Positions 21,635 to 34,010 of a stretch of 64,000 bases of DNA are shown here, in pieces. Source of the DNA: Anastrepha obliqua (taxonomy: Eukaryota; Arthropoda; Insecta; Diptera; Tephritidae); contig NC_072896.1 in assembly GCF_027943255.1 (NCBI RefSeq), positions 9,176,001 through 9,240,000 of the forward strand. Direction: 5' to 3'. The notes below the pieces were generated by a model. It ran no database searches, was not told where the DNA came from, and saw only the letters and a program-made list of their open reading frames with translations. Made by a program: the position numbers and the translations under genes. The stretch's first letter is position 1. The number at the start of each line of letters is the position of its first letter.

Positions 21635-23050
21635 TGTGGCGTGATGTGATATGATATGATATGGTATGATATGATATGGTGGGATTGGATATGACGTGAT
21701 TTGATATGATGTGATAGGATTTTATATGGCGTGATGAGAGGAGACTTTAGTGATGTGATTTGATCTGATACGATGGTGGAGATGATGAAAGGGGATGTGT
21801 TTTGATATGAAATTATGAGCTTTTATGTGATGTGATGCTATTTGATATGATATGATGTGATTTGATATGATTGATGATGTGATAGGTTTTTATATGGCGT
21901 GTTGAGAGGAGACTTTAGTGATGTGATTTGATCTGATACGGTGGTTGAGATGATGAAAGGGGATGTGTTTTGATATGAAATTATGAGCTTTTATATGATG
22001 TGCTGCAATTTGATATGATATGATGTGATTTGATATGACGTGATTTGATGATGTGATAGGTTTTTATATGGCGTTTTGAGAGGAGACTTTAGTGATATGA
22101 TTTGATCTGAAACGATGGTAGTTGAGATAACGAAAGGGGACATGTTTTGATATAAAATTATGAGCTTTTATATGATGTGATGCCATTTGATATTATATGA
22201 TGTGATTTGATATGACGTGATGAGAGGTGGCTATAGCGATGTGATGTGATTTGATATAATACTATAGTATTCGGTATGATGTAAGGGGATGTGTTTTGCT
22301 ATGGTATTATGAGATTTTATACGATGTGATGAGAGGTGATTTTTGTGAGGTGATTTGACTTGATGTATGGTAAGGTTATATATTTTGATGTGATATTATG
22401 AGATTTTATAGGATGTGATACGATTTGGTAAGATATGGTGGTTTTTCATATAGTGATGTGATGTGACATGATACGATGGGGTTTGACATGATGAAAGGAG
22501 ATGTGTTTTGATATGGTATTATGAGATTTTATGTAATGTGGTGTATTTTGATGAGATCTGGTGGGACTTTATATGACGTGATGATATGGTGATATGTTAC
22601 AATGGTATCTGATATGGTGTAAGCGGATGTGTTTTTATATGATTTTATGCGATGTAATGTGATTTGATATGATATGGTGGTACTTTATATGACATGATGT
22701 GAGGTGACTTTAGTGATTTATGTACATAGTTTGATACCATATGGTGGAATTTAATATAATGATGTGGATGAGGTGATTATAAGTGATAATACTATATTTG
22801 GACGCGGGATATCATGTGATATGATTTGATTTGATATAGATTTGTATGGTGTAATGAGATGCGATGGATATATTTTGATATCTATTCTGGTACTTTATAT
22901 GATGTGGTGAGACTTGATGTGAGGATGTGATGTGATATGACATGGTGTGCCTATATTTTAAATGCGGTGCAATCTGATTTGATTCGATATGGAATTACAT
23001 GATGTTATGTAATGTCATGTGGGATGATGCTGCCTAATGTGATATGTTGT
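21635..23050 (+). repeat. GATRT-type tandem array, cytosine-poor on + strand, with ~170-bp higher-order units
   Basis: About 1.4 kb made of GATAT/GATGT/GATTT words (TGATATGATATGATGTGATT). The plus strand has very few C residues, so the strands are extremely asymmetric in composition. In the first part a longer unit repeats: GAGAGGAGACTTTAGTGA starts near 21736, 21904 and 22078, with a decayed form near 22222, giving steps of 168, 174 and 144 bp. Each unit also carries GGGGATGTGTTTTGATAT and ATTATGAGCTTTTAT. The array decays toward 23050. Confidence 0.9.
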
Positions 23051-23129
23051 CACTTGACCTTATGCTTGAGCATTCTATTATATAGTATAAACAGAATCAA
23101 ATCGCTGAGCGAACTTTGTCGGATGATTC

Positions 23130-23925
23130 AGTTATGATTATACTTATAGGTAAATATTATAGTACATATCGAAGAGGGATAGATACGGAACATTTCATGG
23201 CTTTGTTTACGAAAATGATCAAGTTAGTGTAATTGAGCATAAATAGTTTATAGATGTCGGAGGCCATGAACACCTCAAATACTTCTTTTTGCCTGCCACA
23301 TAAAAAACCTGGTACTTGGAAATCGCATCAAGACAATAAGCAAAATGTTGTTAGAAATCAAATAGATTTTGTACTTATAAAAAAAACAATTTGGTTCTGC
23401 AATTACTAGAGAACCTACTTATTCACGGGCTGATTTCTTTTCACCCCACAATATTTTATTAGTCAATATGAAAGTAAAACTTAAAAGCCGCATAAAGAAA
23501 GCTCATAAGCAATAACTTAACACCAGATTATTAAAGGAAAACGAAATCGTGTGCAACTCCCTCGCTTTGGAAATAAAAAACTCCTTAATATTCAACCCAT
23601 AAAGTAGCGGATATGAACAGCATATGCAAGCGTGTACTCGGATGTCCTGCATGAACCAAGGACTATGACGACGATAAAGCGATGGAACACTGATTATCTA
23701 TGGCATATTCGCCGTAATCAAAAATGCAGACCACTTCAACGCATCCTGGAAGGAAAAACGTAAGAAATACGCGGCATAGATAGGAAACAAATGCCATGGC
23801 TGCCTAATATTTGACAATGGACGAGAATCGCCAACTTTAGAGAACTGTGGAATGCGGCAAAAGTCAAAGAAGAAAGACTTTAGCAAGATTTCCTCTACGT
23901 GAAAAAAATTGTTGAGCATTCGTTA
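23130..23925 (+). pseudogene. Non-LTR retrotransposon relic: endonuclease end fused to C-terminal tail
   Basis: Around 23295-23385 the + strand reads PGTWKSHQDNKQNVVRNQID then FVLIKK, the end of an APE-type endonuclease domain. Around 23530-23580 it reads LLKENEIVCNSLALEIKNSL. Then, with the reverse transcriptase domain missing, about 23690-23900 gives LWHIRRNQKCRPLQRILEGK, IDRKQMPWLPNI and FRELWNAAKVKEERL. These match the C-terminal segment of RTE-like proteins (GHI.R...RIIEGKIEG...GRK...WL.NI). Several stops break it. Clade assignment (RTE-like) is tentative; that it is a non-LTR relic is fairly safe. Confidence 0.65.
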
Positions 23926-23939
23926 TAGGGAGGAAAAAA

Positions 23940-25530
23940 TGTAATACAGTCCGCTGAAAAAATTGCCTAAAATCAAAGTAATTTTTGAGCCACTTAAAAC
24001 TTGAACTTTGCTATAATAAAATTCAATGGACTACAAAACTGCGTACTGGAAATTTTTCAAAAAATTCTGATTAAAAAGTTTGAAATTTTGCTGAAAATCT
24101 GGCAGATTTTTTATGTATTTTGTGCAAAGTTTAAAACTTTGCGGTTGATTTTTGTTGTAGTATAGACAATAGTTCTATAAAAAAATAATCGAAATAAAAA
24201 AAAATAAATAAATAGTCGAGACTTTAAGAGTTACAATAACTCTTACATAATTTGAATATGAAGTCTTTCAAAGGAAAATTCCGATTTCCTGATTGCATAT
24301 AACCCATCAAGCGTTTGTGTAAAACAGTAAACTTATCAGACGTGCCTCATAATGATTCCAACAATTAGCTCACTAGAAATAAAATAAGCTCTATTAGAGC
24401 GAAAGTTGCAAACAGTTTAAGGACAGTAAAAAATTTGTTCACAACAAACGAGCGGAAACTGCCAACTGTATCCTGGCGATGGCGATGGTGATGGTGGTGC
24501 AACCATTTACTCATGAACAGTAAAAGTATCATGCATATATATGTATGTATGTACGTGCACTTAAGCGCATATGTGCTTAAATCGTTTATGGCTGCATTTA
24601 CATACATACACACATACAAATATGCCTATTTGAGCTCTTGTAAAACTTCAAGACGCAACCGGTAGTTAAAAAGCGTTAAAGCTTAATTGCCACTTTTTAA
24701 AAGCCACTTGAATAGGCAATTGGCCAATAATAACATAATAACAACAATTAGTTTGCGCAAAGAACAGCTTGGCTAGGCCGGTTTGCTTTGGTCTGTTCTA
24801 GTTAGTGAATGTAAGTGCAGGAGTATTTGTGTGCGTTTGCTTACGCATGAGAGTCTGTGTGTGTGTGTGTGTGTGTCTGAGCGATGAGAACTTTTCGAGG
24901 AAGACATTACTTACGTATAGCAGCTAAATTGCATATGTGTACTTTGCCTGAAGCGCTACTGGTTTCACCGTTGAAGCTCAGCTGATATTAACTGCATTCA
25001 ACGGTGGCTTCCGGTGTAGGCTAGTCAACGGACCGTAATGGCGGAACACTGTGGGTTGCTTTTGAGTGTGAAAATAGATGAATTTTATGTATATAAATAC
25101 ACGAAATTTTTCGGAACCATTTTTTGTAAATTTAGCAATTGCTGAAATTACATAATATATTTTTGAGTATATGGAATATGTAGAAGTGGGACAAACATTA
25201 AAAAAAAAATTATTATAATTATTTATTTTCTTATTTAAAATGCTTCAAAGTATACAGACGCACTTAAAATACAAACACAGCGACAGTTTGCTAAGTTTTG
25301 ACAATTCGTTTATTTCTTTTATTTAATTTTCTGTTATAAGTTTATATCTTAGCCCACACTACAACTACAACAAAACTCAAAATATGGCAATTTTTACTTT
25401 TTAATCAGAATTTTTAGGACATTACTAGAACATTAAAAAAAGTTAATTTTTTTTTAGAAAAAATTTTCTAAATATTTAAAATTTGTTTCTAAATATCTGA
25501 ATTTTTTTTCTAAAATACAAGGATTTTTAA
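23940..25530. other. Unique DNA with microsatellites, no gene recognised
   Basis: Contains a (GT)n tract (24855-24877), GTATGTATGTACG-type tracts (24538-24555) and a GATGGCGATGGTGATGGTGG tract (24476-24497). The patch at about 24760-25050 is less A+T-biased than its surroundings. No coding region is supportable. Confidence 0.45.
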
Positions 25531-25990
25531 ATAATCAGCTAGAATTCTTCGTCAATTTAAACTTGCACTGGAGATAAACGAATGTTTTTAATTTTTCTAG
25601 AAATTTTTTTCTACAAATTCTGGGTTTGCAGTTTTATTCCCCACTTAATTCTAGTGGAAATTTAAAGTGCCGAAAAATTATCATTGATTTTTATACATTA
25701 TACTACAACAAAACTCATCTAGCTCAAAGTTTCACAATTTCTACAAAATTTCAAAAAATTGTCATCAATATCGCAAACTTTTTAATTGAAATTTTTAGAA
25801 ACATTTTTGTAAGAAAAATTAACAATAATCAATGAGAATTTTTCGCCACTCTAAACTTCCACTAGAATTCAGCAATTTGTCTCTTAATTTTCCTATACAA
25901 AATTGTATAAGAATTCTGGGTATGCAGTTTTATTCCTCACTTAATTCTAGTGCACATTTAAAGTGGAGAAAAATTCTGATTGATTTTTGA
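25530..25990. repeat. Two-copy direct repeat, ~296 bp apart
   Basis: Both GCAGTTTTATTCCCCACTTA (25628) with its continuation AATTCTAGTGGAAATTTAAA, and the preceding TCTACAAATTCTGGGTTTG segment, recur near 25924 with a few changes. The upstream segment around 25540 has a diverged match near 25830. This looks like an old tandem duplication. Confidence 0.65.
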
Positions 25991-26810
25991 TAATTTTTAG
26001 TTTTATTAATTTTTTCTTGTTTTTTTTTTGAGAGTATTACACATTTTCTTGCATATAAAAAAACTCGAGCATTTCTTAAATGAAATAATTCCAACTAACT
26101 TCTTCTAAAGTCTTCTATGTCAGCAAAACCTGTACCATTTTTTTACTACGCCTTTATAAATTTATTGACTTATGAATCAAACGCCCCTAAAAAAATATTT
26201 CTGATACACAAAATCAAAGCCTTTAATAAACTTAGGTAGATCTCTCAAATAATGCAGCCAACATTGTCGATTAAAGATTTATAAAGCAAATTCATGAGAA
26301 ATTTAGCCATCCATAAACTGGCGCATTAAGTTTTCATACACATTTAAGGAAGATTGCCGCTCAGGGGAAAGTGGGAATCTTAAATCCGGTATCTACAGAA
26401 CATTAGCCGGATGAAATAGAAGATTAGTCAAAAATTAATTGATTCAGCTTCATGACCATACAACTTTTATTTGGAAGCCGATCATACATTTTATCGAGGA
26501 ATGATTTGAACTAATTGAGTATCTTGTCTCAAACAAGCAACCTGACTAACCTAACCTGACCTAAGTGTTTTAAAGGTCTTCAAGGCCGTGAGCTCACAAA
26601 ATAAAAGTACGTCATTTATTGCCTCAACAGCATACTTCCATAGCCATATAGCGTCTTTAATGCTGATAAGTGATTAGAATAATGAATGAGAATACTCGAA
26701 AGATTTCCTATGAAGACAAAATTTAAATTATTCAATAACATTTCGGCGAAAAAAATTCAATTTTATTTTAATGCAGAAAATTCCCAAGCTCAGGATATTT
26801 CAGCACCAAG
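25990..26810. other. Unique DNA, no gene recognised
   Basis: A+T-rich. A short CTAACCTAACCTGACCTAA tract at about 26538-26556 is the only distinctive string. Three near-copies of CCAAGCTCAGGATATT occur at about 26786-26842, just before the RTE relic. Confidence 0.4.
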
Positions 26811-26814
26811 CTCA

Positions 26815-27285
26815 GGATATTCAGAAACACCAAGCTCCGGATATTCAACGCATGTGTCCAGTTGACGCTGCTTTATGGAAGTGAAACGTGACCTGTTTCG
26901 AAAACGATAAAGTAGAAACTTCAATGCTTCATCAACAAATGCTTGAGTGTAATTTGCAGAATATTCTGACCTAACATAATAGGTAACGGAGAACACTGGA
27001 GACAAGTGAACGAGGAACCCATCTCACGCTAGCTAACATGCAGGAAAAGGTGTTGGATAGGAAACGCTCTTAGAAAACTGTCCCACAACATCACAAGAAC
27101 GGCGCGAGATTAGAATCCTCAGGGAAGCAGAAACCGAGGCCGCCCACAGAACAGCTGGAAAAGATTCATCATACATGAATTATCTTTCATGAACACAAAT
27201 TGGGACAATGCTAAGACGATAGAATCTAACCGCGTACGTTGGAAGTGGCTTGTGAAAACCCTATGCTCTTCAAAGAAATAGATAT
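26815..27285 (+). pseudogene. RTE-clade reverse transcriptase C-terminal relic
   Basis: A nearly colinear + strand reading with stops gives VQLTLLYGSET-stop-PVSKT, FINKCLSVICRIF-stop-PNIIG, then WRQVNEEPISR-stop-LTCRKRCW and IGNALRKLSHNITRTARD. It continues as NPQGSRNRGRPQNSWKRF and ends RVRWKWLVKTLCSSKK-stop. This is the connection and C-terminal part of RTE proteins (LLYGSETW ... RKWRWIGHTLRK ... NPQGSRRRGRP ... ALCS). At least four stops, two of them TGG changed to TGA/TAG-like, show it is dead. It differs enough from the 11885-12965 relic to be a separate insertion or subfamily. Confidence 0.8.
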
Positions 27286-28810
27286 GGGAGACTCACCCGA
27301 AAATCAAGTCTTAAAAAATATTTCATTCAAGACCGCTCCGACTGTCATGAAAATATGCCGCACGTGTGTGTGATATACGTGTCAATGAGTAACCCCACCA
27401 AGAAAATTCAATAATTGCTATTCTATGGAGCGAAATAGTCGGTTTTAAGAGGTTATAAGTTAAGGACTGACGGTGGTTTCCTGAGCCAGCAAATGACAAA
27501 TTATGGGGGTTACAAATACCCACAATCGTTAAATAAAAGTTGATTGATTCAATAAAGGTTCCAACAGGAAGCAGCTGAGTCTTCTGAAATACATCCGCTC
27601 CAGATACTGGCGATAACATAAGCCGAATACAACCCCTTTATCCCATAAGAATCAGATTTTTCGTAACTACTTTGCCCCGGGTAGTTGGGTACTACTCAGA
27701 AAGAGCCTAGTAAAAGTCGTAAACTGTGAATTACTTGTCTTCTGTGAGTGAAACCAAACTTTTTAAGTAATGAAGCAAACAAAAATTATTTTTTATAATT
27801 TTTTTCAAGCTAAGTTTAAAATATTTTACATTTTCATGTAAAAAAAAAAAATAGAACAAATATCTGCTTGAAATGTAAATTTGTACATATGAATAGAGTT
27901 TTTTCAAACTTTCCTACACCGAAAACCCACAGTGCGGGTGTGGCTCGTTTTTGACTAGCCTAGTCTAGTCTAAGCTGCTGCGTTTACATGCATATGGTAT
28001 GCACACCAAAATGGGACACCCATTCCTACATGCATAGCTACGTAATAAACAAGCAGATGTATGAGCATAAATATGCGCTTCGCTATTTTTAATGACTTAA
28101 TTGGCCTTCAATATGTATGCTTCTGTGTGTGGGGCACATGACTCAAACAAGATTGCATATTCAATTACACAGACACATACACTCAAACTCCCATGCGCTG
28201 CAATAGAATAAGAATTAGAATATTTTCAAACGCATGCTAGCTACAATGCAATTTCTGTTCACTGTTACGGCGCTGGCTCTAAACGGTTTGCTTGATTGAA
28301 TTAGTTGCTGAAGTGGCAACAAGTAATGCGGCAACTCGTTGCATTACTGCTTTATTTTTGTTTTTGTTTTTATTTATATTTTTTTCTCCATTTTACTTTT
28401 ACTGAGTATTATAATTTTCCATGCCAATTTGGTTTTTTATACACACAAGCACATCTTTTGGTTCGCTTTTAAGCAGTGAGCGTCTGCTGCGTAATTGATT
28501 TGATTTCGTTGGGTTGGTTGCGCAAATTTAATTAGATTTTTGCATGCCACCAATTGTGCGGAACACATCCAAAATATTATTATTGCATTTAAAGAAGCAG
28601 CATTAAGAGCAATTTTCGATTATTTTTGCATTGTGACTATTCAAGCAAACACTTTCAAGATGCGGAAGCGATGGTTGGAAAAATAAATGTAGGAATCGTT
28701 TTGTATGTATCTCGCATGGCATTGGAGCGGCGAGTGATCTCAAATTTAATTTACCTTTTTTGCATGTAGTATAAGTATGTATGTTTGTAGGCCATAAATG
28801 CAATCAATTA
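27285..28810. other. Unique DNA, no gene recognised
   Basis: The first ~350 bp may be the non-coding 3' part of the preceding RTE relic, but I cannot show this. CTAGCCTAGTCTAGTCTAA near 27955-27973 is a small direct repeat. The patch at 27950-28560 is less A+T-biased. No gene recognised. Confidence 0.4.
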
Positions 28811-28929
28811 ATTGGTAAAGAAAATAAAATTATGCACAGAGCAAGACAACTGGATTAAGAAAAATGTATTACTCAAGATACGAACAGTAGGACTAATTAA
28901 GTTAGCAAGCCATAAAAAATGGTTAAAAG

Positions 28930-29200
28930 AAACTCTCATACCGAGAAATATGGTTGGCCATAAAATTAACAAACTAAATTATTTAACAACTCAAGGATTT
29001 GGCACGAAAGTGGCCTAACATAACAAATGGTACGACATTTTTATGTATGGACAAAATAAATACTTGCTTAAAAACAAACTGTTTACACAAGCAGGCAAGC
29101 TAGCAGGACATAACAAATGGTATAATATAAAAAATTTTGTGCACGGAAATATGGCTGACCATAAAATCAACATACTAAATTATTTAAGAAAGTCAACATT
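28930..29200. repeat. Diverged ~200-bp direct repeat
   Basis: ATGGTTGGCCATAAAATTAA with CAAACTAAATTATTTAA near 28950 recurs as ATGGCTGACCATAAAATCAA with CATACTAAATTATTTAA near 29150. ACATAACAAATGGTA recurs near 29017 and 29108. This looks like a short decayed tandem array just upstream of the A+T minisatellite. Confidence 0.55.
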
Positions 29201-29454
29201 TTTTACATAAAATTAAGCTATTTTATGTAAAAAATCGTATGACATTTGTACATATGGAAAAAATATATTCTTTAAAAAATATGTCGCGTAAAATATTGCC
29301 CTGATAAATCCAACAAGTCATTGGCTCAACTAAAGTTCAAGTCTGTTTAAAACTGATGTGAAAAGTAGGTTGTAAAAATGGTATGCCATTAAATAAATGA
29401 AAACTTAAAATAATAACTTCTGCAATAAATATCCCACGAAAAATAATTAATTAA

Positions 29455-31100
29455 ACAATTTTTATAAAAAATAAAAGATTATCAAAAATTTTAAGGTAAA
29501 TATTTTGTAAAAAAGTAAAAGATTTATTGAATGAAGAATTATTGAATTAAAAATTTTATAAAAAAATGAAATAATATGAAGAATTTTGAAATAAAAATTT
29601 TATAAAAAAATAAAATAATATGAAGAATTTTTAAATTAAAAATTTTATAAAAAAACAAAAGAAAAATTAAATTAAAAATTTTATAAAAAAATATGAAGAA
29701 TTTTTAAATAAAAATTTTATAAAATAATATGAAGAATTTTTAAATGAAAATTTTATAAAAAATAAAGAAATATGAGGAATTTTTAAATTAAAAATTTTAT
29801 AAAAAAATAATAAAAGAATATGAATAATTTTTAAATTAAAAATTTTATAAAGAATAAGAAGAATTTTTAATAAAAGTTTTATAAAATAATATGAAGAATT
29901 TTTAAATAAAAATTTTATAAAAAAAGGAAGAATTTTTAAATGAAAATTTTATAAAAAGTAAAAGAATATGAAGAATTTTTAAATTAAAAATTTTATAAAA
30001 AAATAAAAGAAAAATTAAATTAAAAATTTTATAAAAAAATATGAAGAATTTTTAAATAAAAATTTTATAAAATAATATGAAGAATTTTTAAATGAAAATT
30101 TTATAAAAAATGAAGAAATATGAAGAATTCTTAAATTAAAAATTTTATAAAAAAATAATAAAAGAATATGAATAATTTTTAAATTAAAAATTTTATAAAG
30201 AATAAGAAGAATTTTTAATAAAAGTTTTATAAAATAATATGAAGAATTTTTAAATAAAAATTTTATAAAAAAAGGAAGAATTTTTAAATGAAAATTTTAT
30301 AAAAAGTAAAAGAATATGAAGAATTTTTAAATTAAAAATTTTATAAAAAAATAAAAGAAAAATTAAATTAAAAATTTTATAAAAAAATATGAAGAATTTT
30401 TAAATAAAAATTTTATAAAATAATATGAAGAATTTTGAAATGAAAATTTTATAAAAAATAAAGAAATATGAAGAATTTTTTAAATTAAAAATTTTATAAA
30501 AAAATAATAAAAGAATATGAATAATTTTTAAATTAAAAATTTTATAAAGAATAAGAAGAATTTTTAATAAAAGTTTTATAAAATAATATGAAGAATTTTT
30601 AAATAAAAATTTTATAAAAAAAGGAAGAATTTTTAAATGAAAATTTTATAAAAAGTAAAAGAATATGAAGAATTTTTAAATTAAAAATTAAAAAAAAAAT
30701 AAAAGAAAAATTAAATTAAAAATTTTATAAAAAAATATGAAGAATTTTTAAATAAAAATTTTATAAAATAATATGAAGAATTTTTAAATGAAAATTTTAT
30801 AAAAAAAGGAAGAATTTTTAAATGAAAATTTTATAAAAAAGTAAAAGAATATGAAGAATTATTGAATAAAAACTGAACTATTAAAAAAAAATAAAAAATA
30901 CGAAGAATTTTTAAATGAAAATTTTATAAAAAATAAAAGAATATGAAGAATTTTTAAATGAAAATTTTATAAAATATAAAAGAATATGAAGAATTTTTAA
31001 ATTAAAAATTTTATAAAAAAATAATAAAAGAATATGAATTATTTTTAAATTCAAAATTTTATAACATAATATGAAGAATTTTTGTATAAAAATTATTTTA
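29455..31100. repeat. A+T minisatellite with exact 348-bp higher-order repeat
   Basis: Built from 35-50-bp subunits of the form GAAGAATTTTTAAATAAAAA then TTTTATAAAA. A marker variant, GAAAAATTAAATTAAA, occurs at 29661, 30009, 30357 and 30705, exactly 348 bp apart each time. Three complete 348-bp blocks (29661-30704) differ at only a handful of positions, and a fourth is partial. Flanking subunits on both sides do not follow the 348-bp order. G is confined to short GAAG/GAATATG words and C is almost absent. Confidence 0.93.
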
Positions 31101-32640
31101 TAAAAACTGGCATGACATTTCTTATGCTTAAACTAATTAGAAATGAAATCTAGAAGATGATCCAGGGAGCAGTAGAGCACTCAATGGCAAATTAGAGTGA
31201 GTGGGATTGAGGTACAAAATATTTTATAAAAAAATATTTCATTTGAAGAAAATTTCAAGATTTATTTTAAGTTACGTTAGGTTAAGTTAAGTGAGTTTAA
31301 GTTCAGTGTAGCTAAAATCCTCCTTGCTCTGCTCTTTCAATTAAAATTAAGATTTCTGACTATATAAAATTTCAAATATTGTAATAAAGGTTGAAATATT
31401 AAAAAAATCGGCAGAAATATATTCAGAGGTTTGCCATTGTCTGCCGATGAACGGCCGCTATTAGAAACAACTTTTCTCTCATTTGGTGTTTCATGTTTGA
31501 GATTGCGAATTAGCACCTCCAGATGGCAGTAAGGCATCAACCCGTACGGGAACGAAGGCCGAATTACTACGTTGAAAAAAGTAGAATGAAATATGACTGA
31601 TGATCAAACTGTCAGTAGCGAATAATGTTTCACACAGAAAATATCTCCATATGGAAAAGACTGACAAATAAAATTGTTGACAGGAAAAATATGACAAATA
31701 ATTAAAATTGAAAACAGCGCCAACCATGAAATATGGCTGACGTCCAAAGTGTTAGTTGTGGAAAATGCTTAACATGGCAAAGCTGTCAAAAGAATGAAAA
31801 GACTGTCAAAAAATTTTTCGCACAAAAAAATGACTTGAGCGGAGATGATAAACACGAAATTCTTTTTAAGTCTTTGGCATTTGAAAAATCAGCAAAATTG
31901 AGAATGTGGAAAAAAGCTCATAGTTGACCATGAAAATGAATTGGGCAAAGAGCGAATATTTTTCTTCGTTGATAAGATAAAAAATAAAGCAAATAGCGAA
32001 AACAATTTTTTAATGTGAGCTAAGGAAAACGTGGGTATCTTAAACTCACACCTACATATTTTTATTGATATTTTTTGTTACACAAATGTGGATATGTGTT
32101 TGTGTATTTCTTGAACTTAACTTAAAAAAAAGTAGGAAAAATACACACAGTGGTGAAAATTATTGTGAAAAAGCTGAGGTAGAAATTTGTGGAAAATTTC
32201 TTCATGCTATACACACATACATACATAAGTTCATATGCACAGTGTAAACACAGCACTGCGACTTATTGACAAGTTTCAACAACTGCAGTTGCTTCTTATT
32301 TAGTTGTAATCATTTTTTTATATAAATTAAATACATTTTAAATTTTATATCCAAATTTGAATTTTATGCAAATAAGAAAAAAATTCAATAAATCATCAAA
32401 ATTTCAAACTTTTAAACGAGAATTAAAAAAAAAACTTCAGTACACACTTTTATAGCACATTGAATTTTGGCCTAAGAAAGTGTAAGTTTCAAATAAAAAA
32501 AAATTGTCAAAAATCAACGCGATTTTGAAGGCACTTCCATGGTAAACCTTGTTTTATTAAAATTTTATGGGCTATGCAACTGCATACCTAAAATTTTTCT
32601 AATTCTATCAATTTTTTTATCAAATATTTCTTAAAATTAT
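31100..32640. other. Unique DNA with one SINE scrap
   Basis: No gene recognised. The open frame at 31733-31927 (+) is Lys-rich with no domain. GTTACGTTAGGTTAAGTTAA near 31273 is a short GGTTA-like tract. A TACA/ATAC tract lies near 32211-32226. Confidence 0.4.
31424..31500 (-). mobile_element. SINE fragment
   Basis: On the minus strand it reads from a TATTAGAAAA-like block through GGCAGACAATGGCAAACCTC, with GAGAGAAAAG and CATGAAACACCAAATG segments before it. This is the part of the SINE just downstream of the tRNA head. It is short but ordered as in the other copies. Confidence 0.55.
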
Positions 32641-34010
32641 ATTTAAGAAATGTGAAATTTTTATGAGAAATTTGTAAAATTTTGAAGTAAAAATAAATGA
32701 TAGAAAAATATTTCTAAAAATTATAATTAAAAATTGTGAAATTTTGATGAAAAATTTTTAAAATTTTAAAGTAAAAAAAAATTTATAAAAATTATAATTA
32801 AACATTGCGAAATTTTCATGAAAAATTTTTTAGAAAATTTTAATAAAAATTATAATTAAACATTGTGAAATTCTCATGAAATTTTGTAAAATTTTAAAGT
32901 AAAAAAATTTCTACAAAAATTTCCTAAAATTATAATTAAACATTGTAATACTCTGATGAAAATTTGTAAAATTTTAAAGTAAAAAAAATTTGTAGAAAAT
33001 TTTTCTAAAAATAATAATTAAAAATTTTGAAAATTGGAAAAAAAATTTCTAAAAATTGTAATTATAAATTGTGAAATTCGATGAAAACTTTGTATAATTT
33101 CCTAGTAAAAAAAATTGTAGAAAACTTTTCTAACAGTTATAATAAAACATTGTGAAATTTTGTGGAAAAATTTGTAAAATTTTAAAGTAAAAAAATTTGT
33201 AGAAAAGTATTCTGAAAATTATAATTAAAAATTTTGAAATTTCGATGAAAAATTTGTAATACTTTAAGTAAAAAAAAAATTGTGGAAAAATTTGCTAAAA
33301 TTCGGATTAAAAATTATGAAATTCTGACGGAAAGTTTGTATAATTTTAAATAAAAAAAAATTGTAAAATTTTATATTAAATAAAAAAAAAAATTTGTAAA
33401 ATTTTAAAGTAAAAAAATTTGTAAAATTTTAAAGTAAAAAAATTTGTAAAATTTGAAAGTAATAATAATTTGTAAAATTTTAAAGTAAAAAAATTTGTAA
33501 AATTTTAAGGTGAAAGAAATTTTTTAAAAATTATCATAGAAAATTCTGAAATTTTGATGAAAAATTTTTAAGTAAAAAAAATTTGTATAAAATTAAAAAT
33601 TGTGAAATTTGATGAAAAATTTTTAAAATTTTAAAGTAAAAAAAAATCGTAGAAAAGTTTTCTAAAAATTATTATTAAAAATTTTGAAATTTCGATGAAA
33701 AATTTGTAATATTTCAAAGTGAAAAAAATTTGTAGAAAAATTTCCTATAATTCTGTTTAAAAATTAAGAAATTTTGATGGAAAATTTGTAAAATTTTAAA
33801 GTAAAAAAAATTTGTAAAATTTCAAATAAAAAAATTTGTAAAATTTTAAAGTAAAAAATTTGTAAAATTTTAAAGTAAACAAAATTTTTTCTAAAAATTA
33901 TAATTAAAAATTGTGAAATTTTGATTAAAAATTTGAAAAATTTTAGAGTAAAAAAAAGTTGTAGTAACATTTTTCTGAAAATTATCTGAAATTATGACAT
34001 TTTGAAGAAA
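32640..34010. repeat. A+T minisatellite, ~60-82-bp irregular units
   Basis: Recurring order: TTGTAAAATTTTAAAGTAAA, AAAATTTGTAGAAAATTT, CTAAAAATTATAATTAAA, ATTGTGAAATTTTGATGAAA. TTATAATTA markers occur near 32721, 32792, 32850, 32930 and 33219. Inner stretches (about 33350-33510 and 33780-33890) are runs of a ~26-bp subrepeat AATTTGTAAAATTTTAAAGT. It is not related by sequence to the 29.4-31.1 kb array beyond composition. Confidence 0.82.

Noticed and set aside
26538..26556. Interstitial telomere-like CCTAA repeats
   Set aside because: Only about three imperfect units; Diptera lack the TTAGG telomere repeat, and short CTAACC tracts occur at ends of many elements.
29455..31100. Regularly repeated short units that could suggest a CRISPR-like array
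   Set aside because: Units are contiguous A+T minisatellite repeats of varying length with no unique spacers, and the context is eukaryotic.
33764..33970. 68-codon Phe/Ile/Lys-rich minus frame that looks like membrane segments
   Set aside because: It is a direct translation of the A+T minisatellite.
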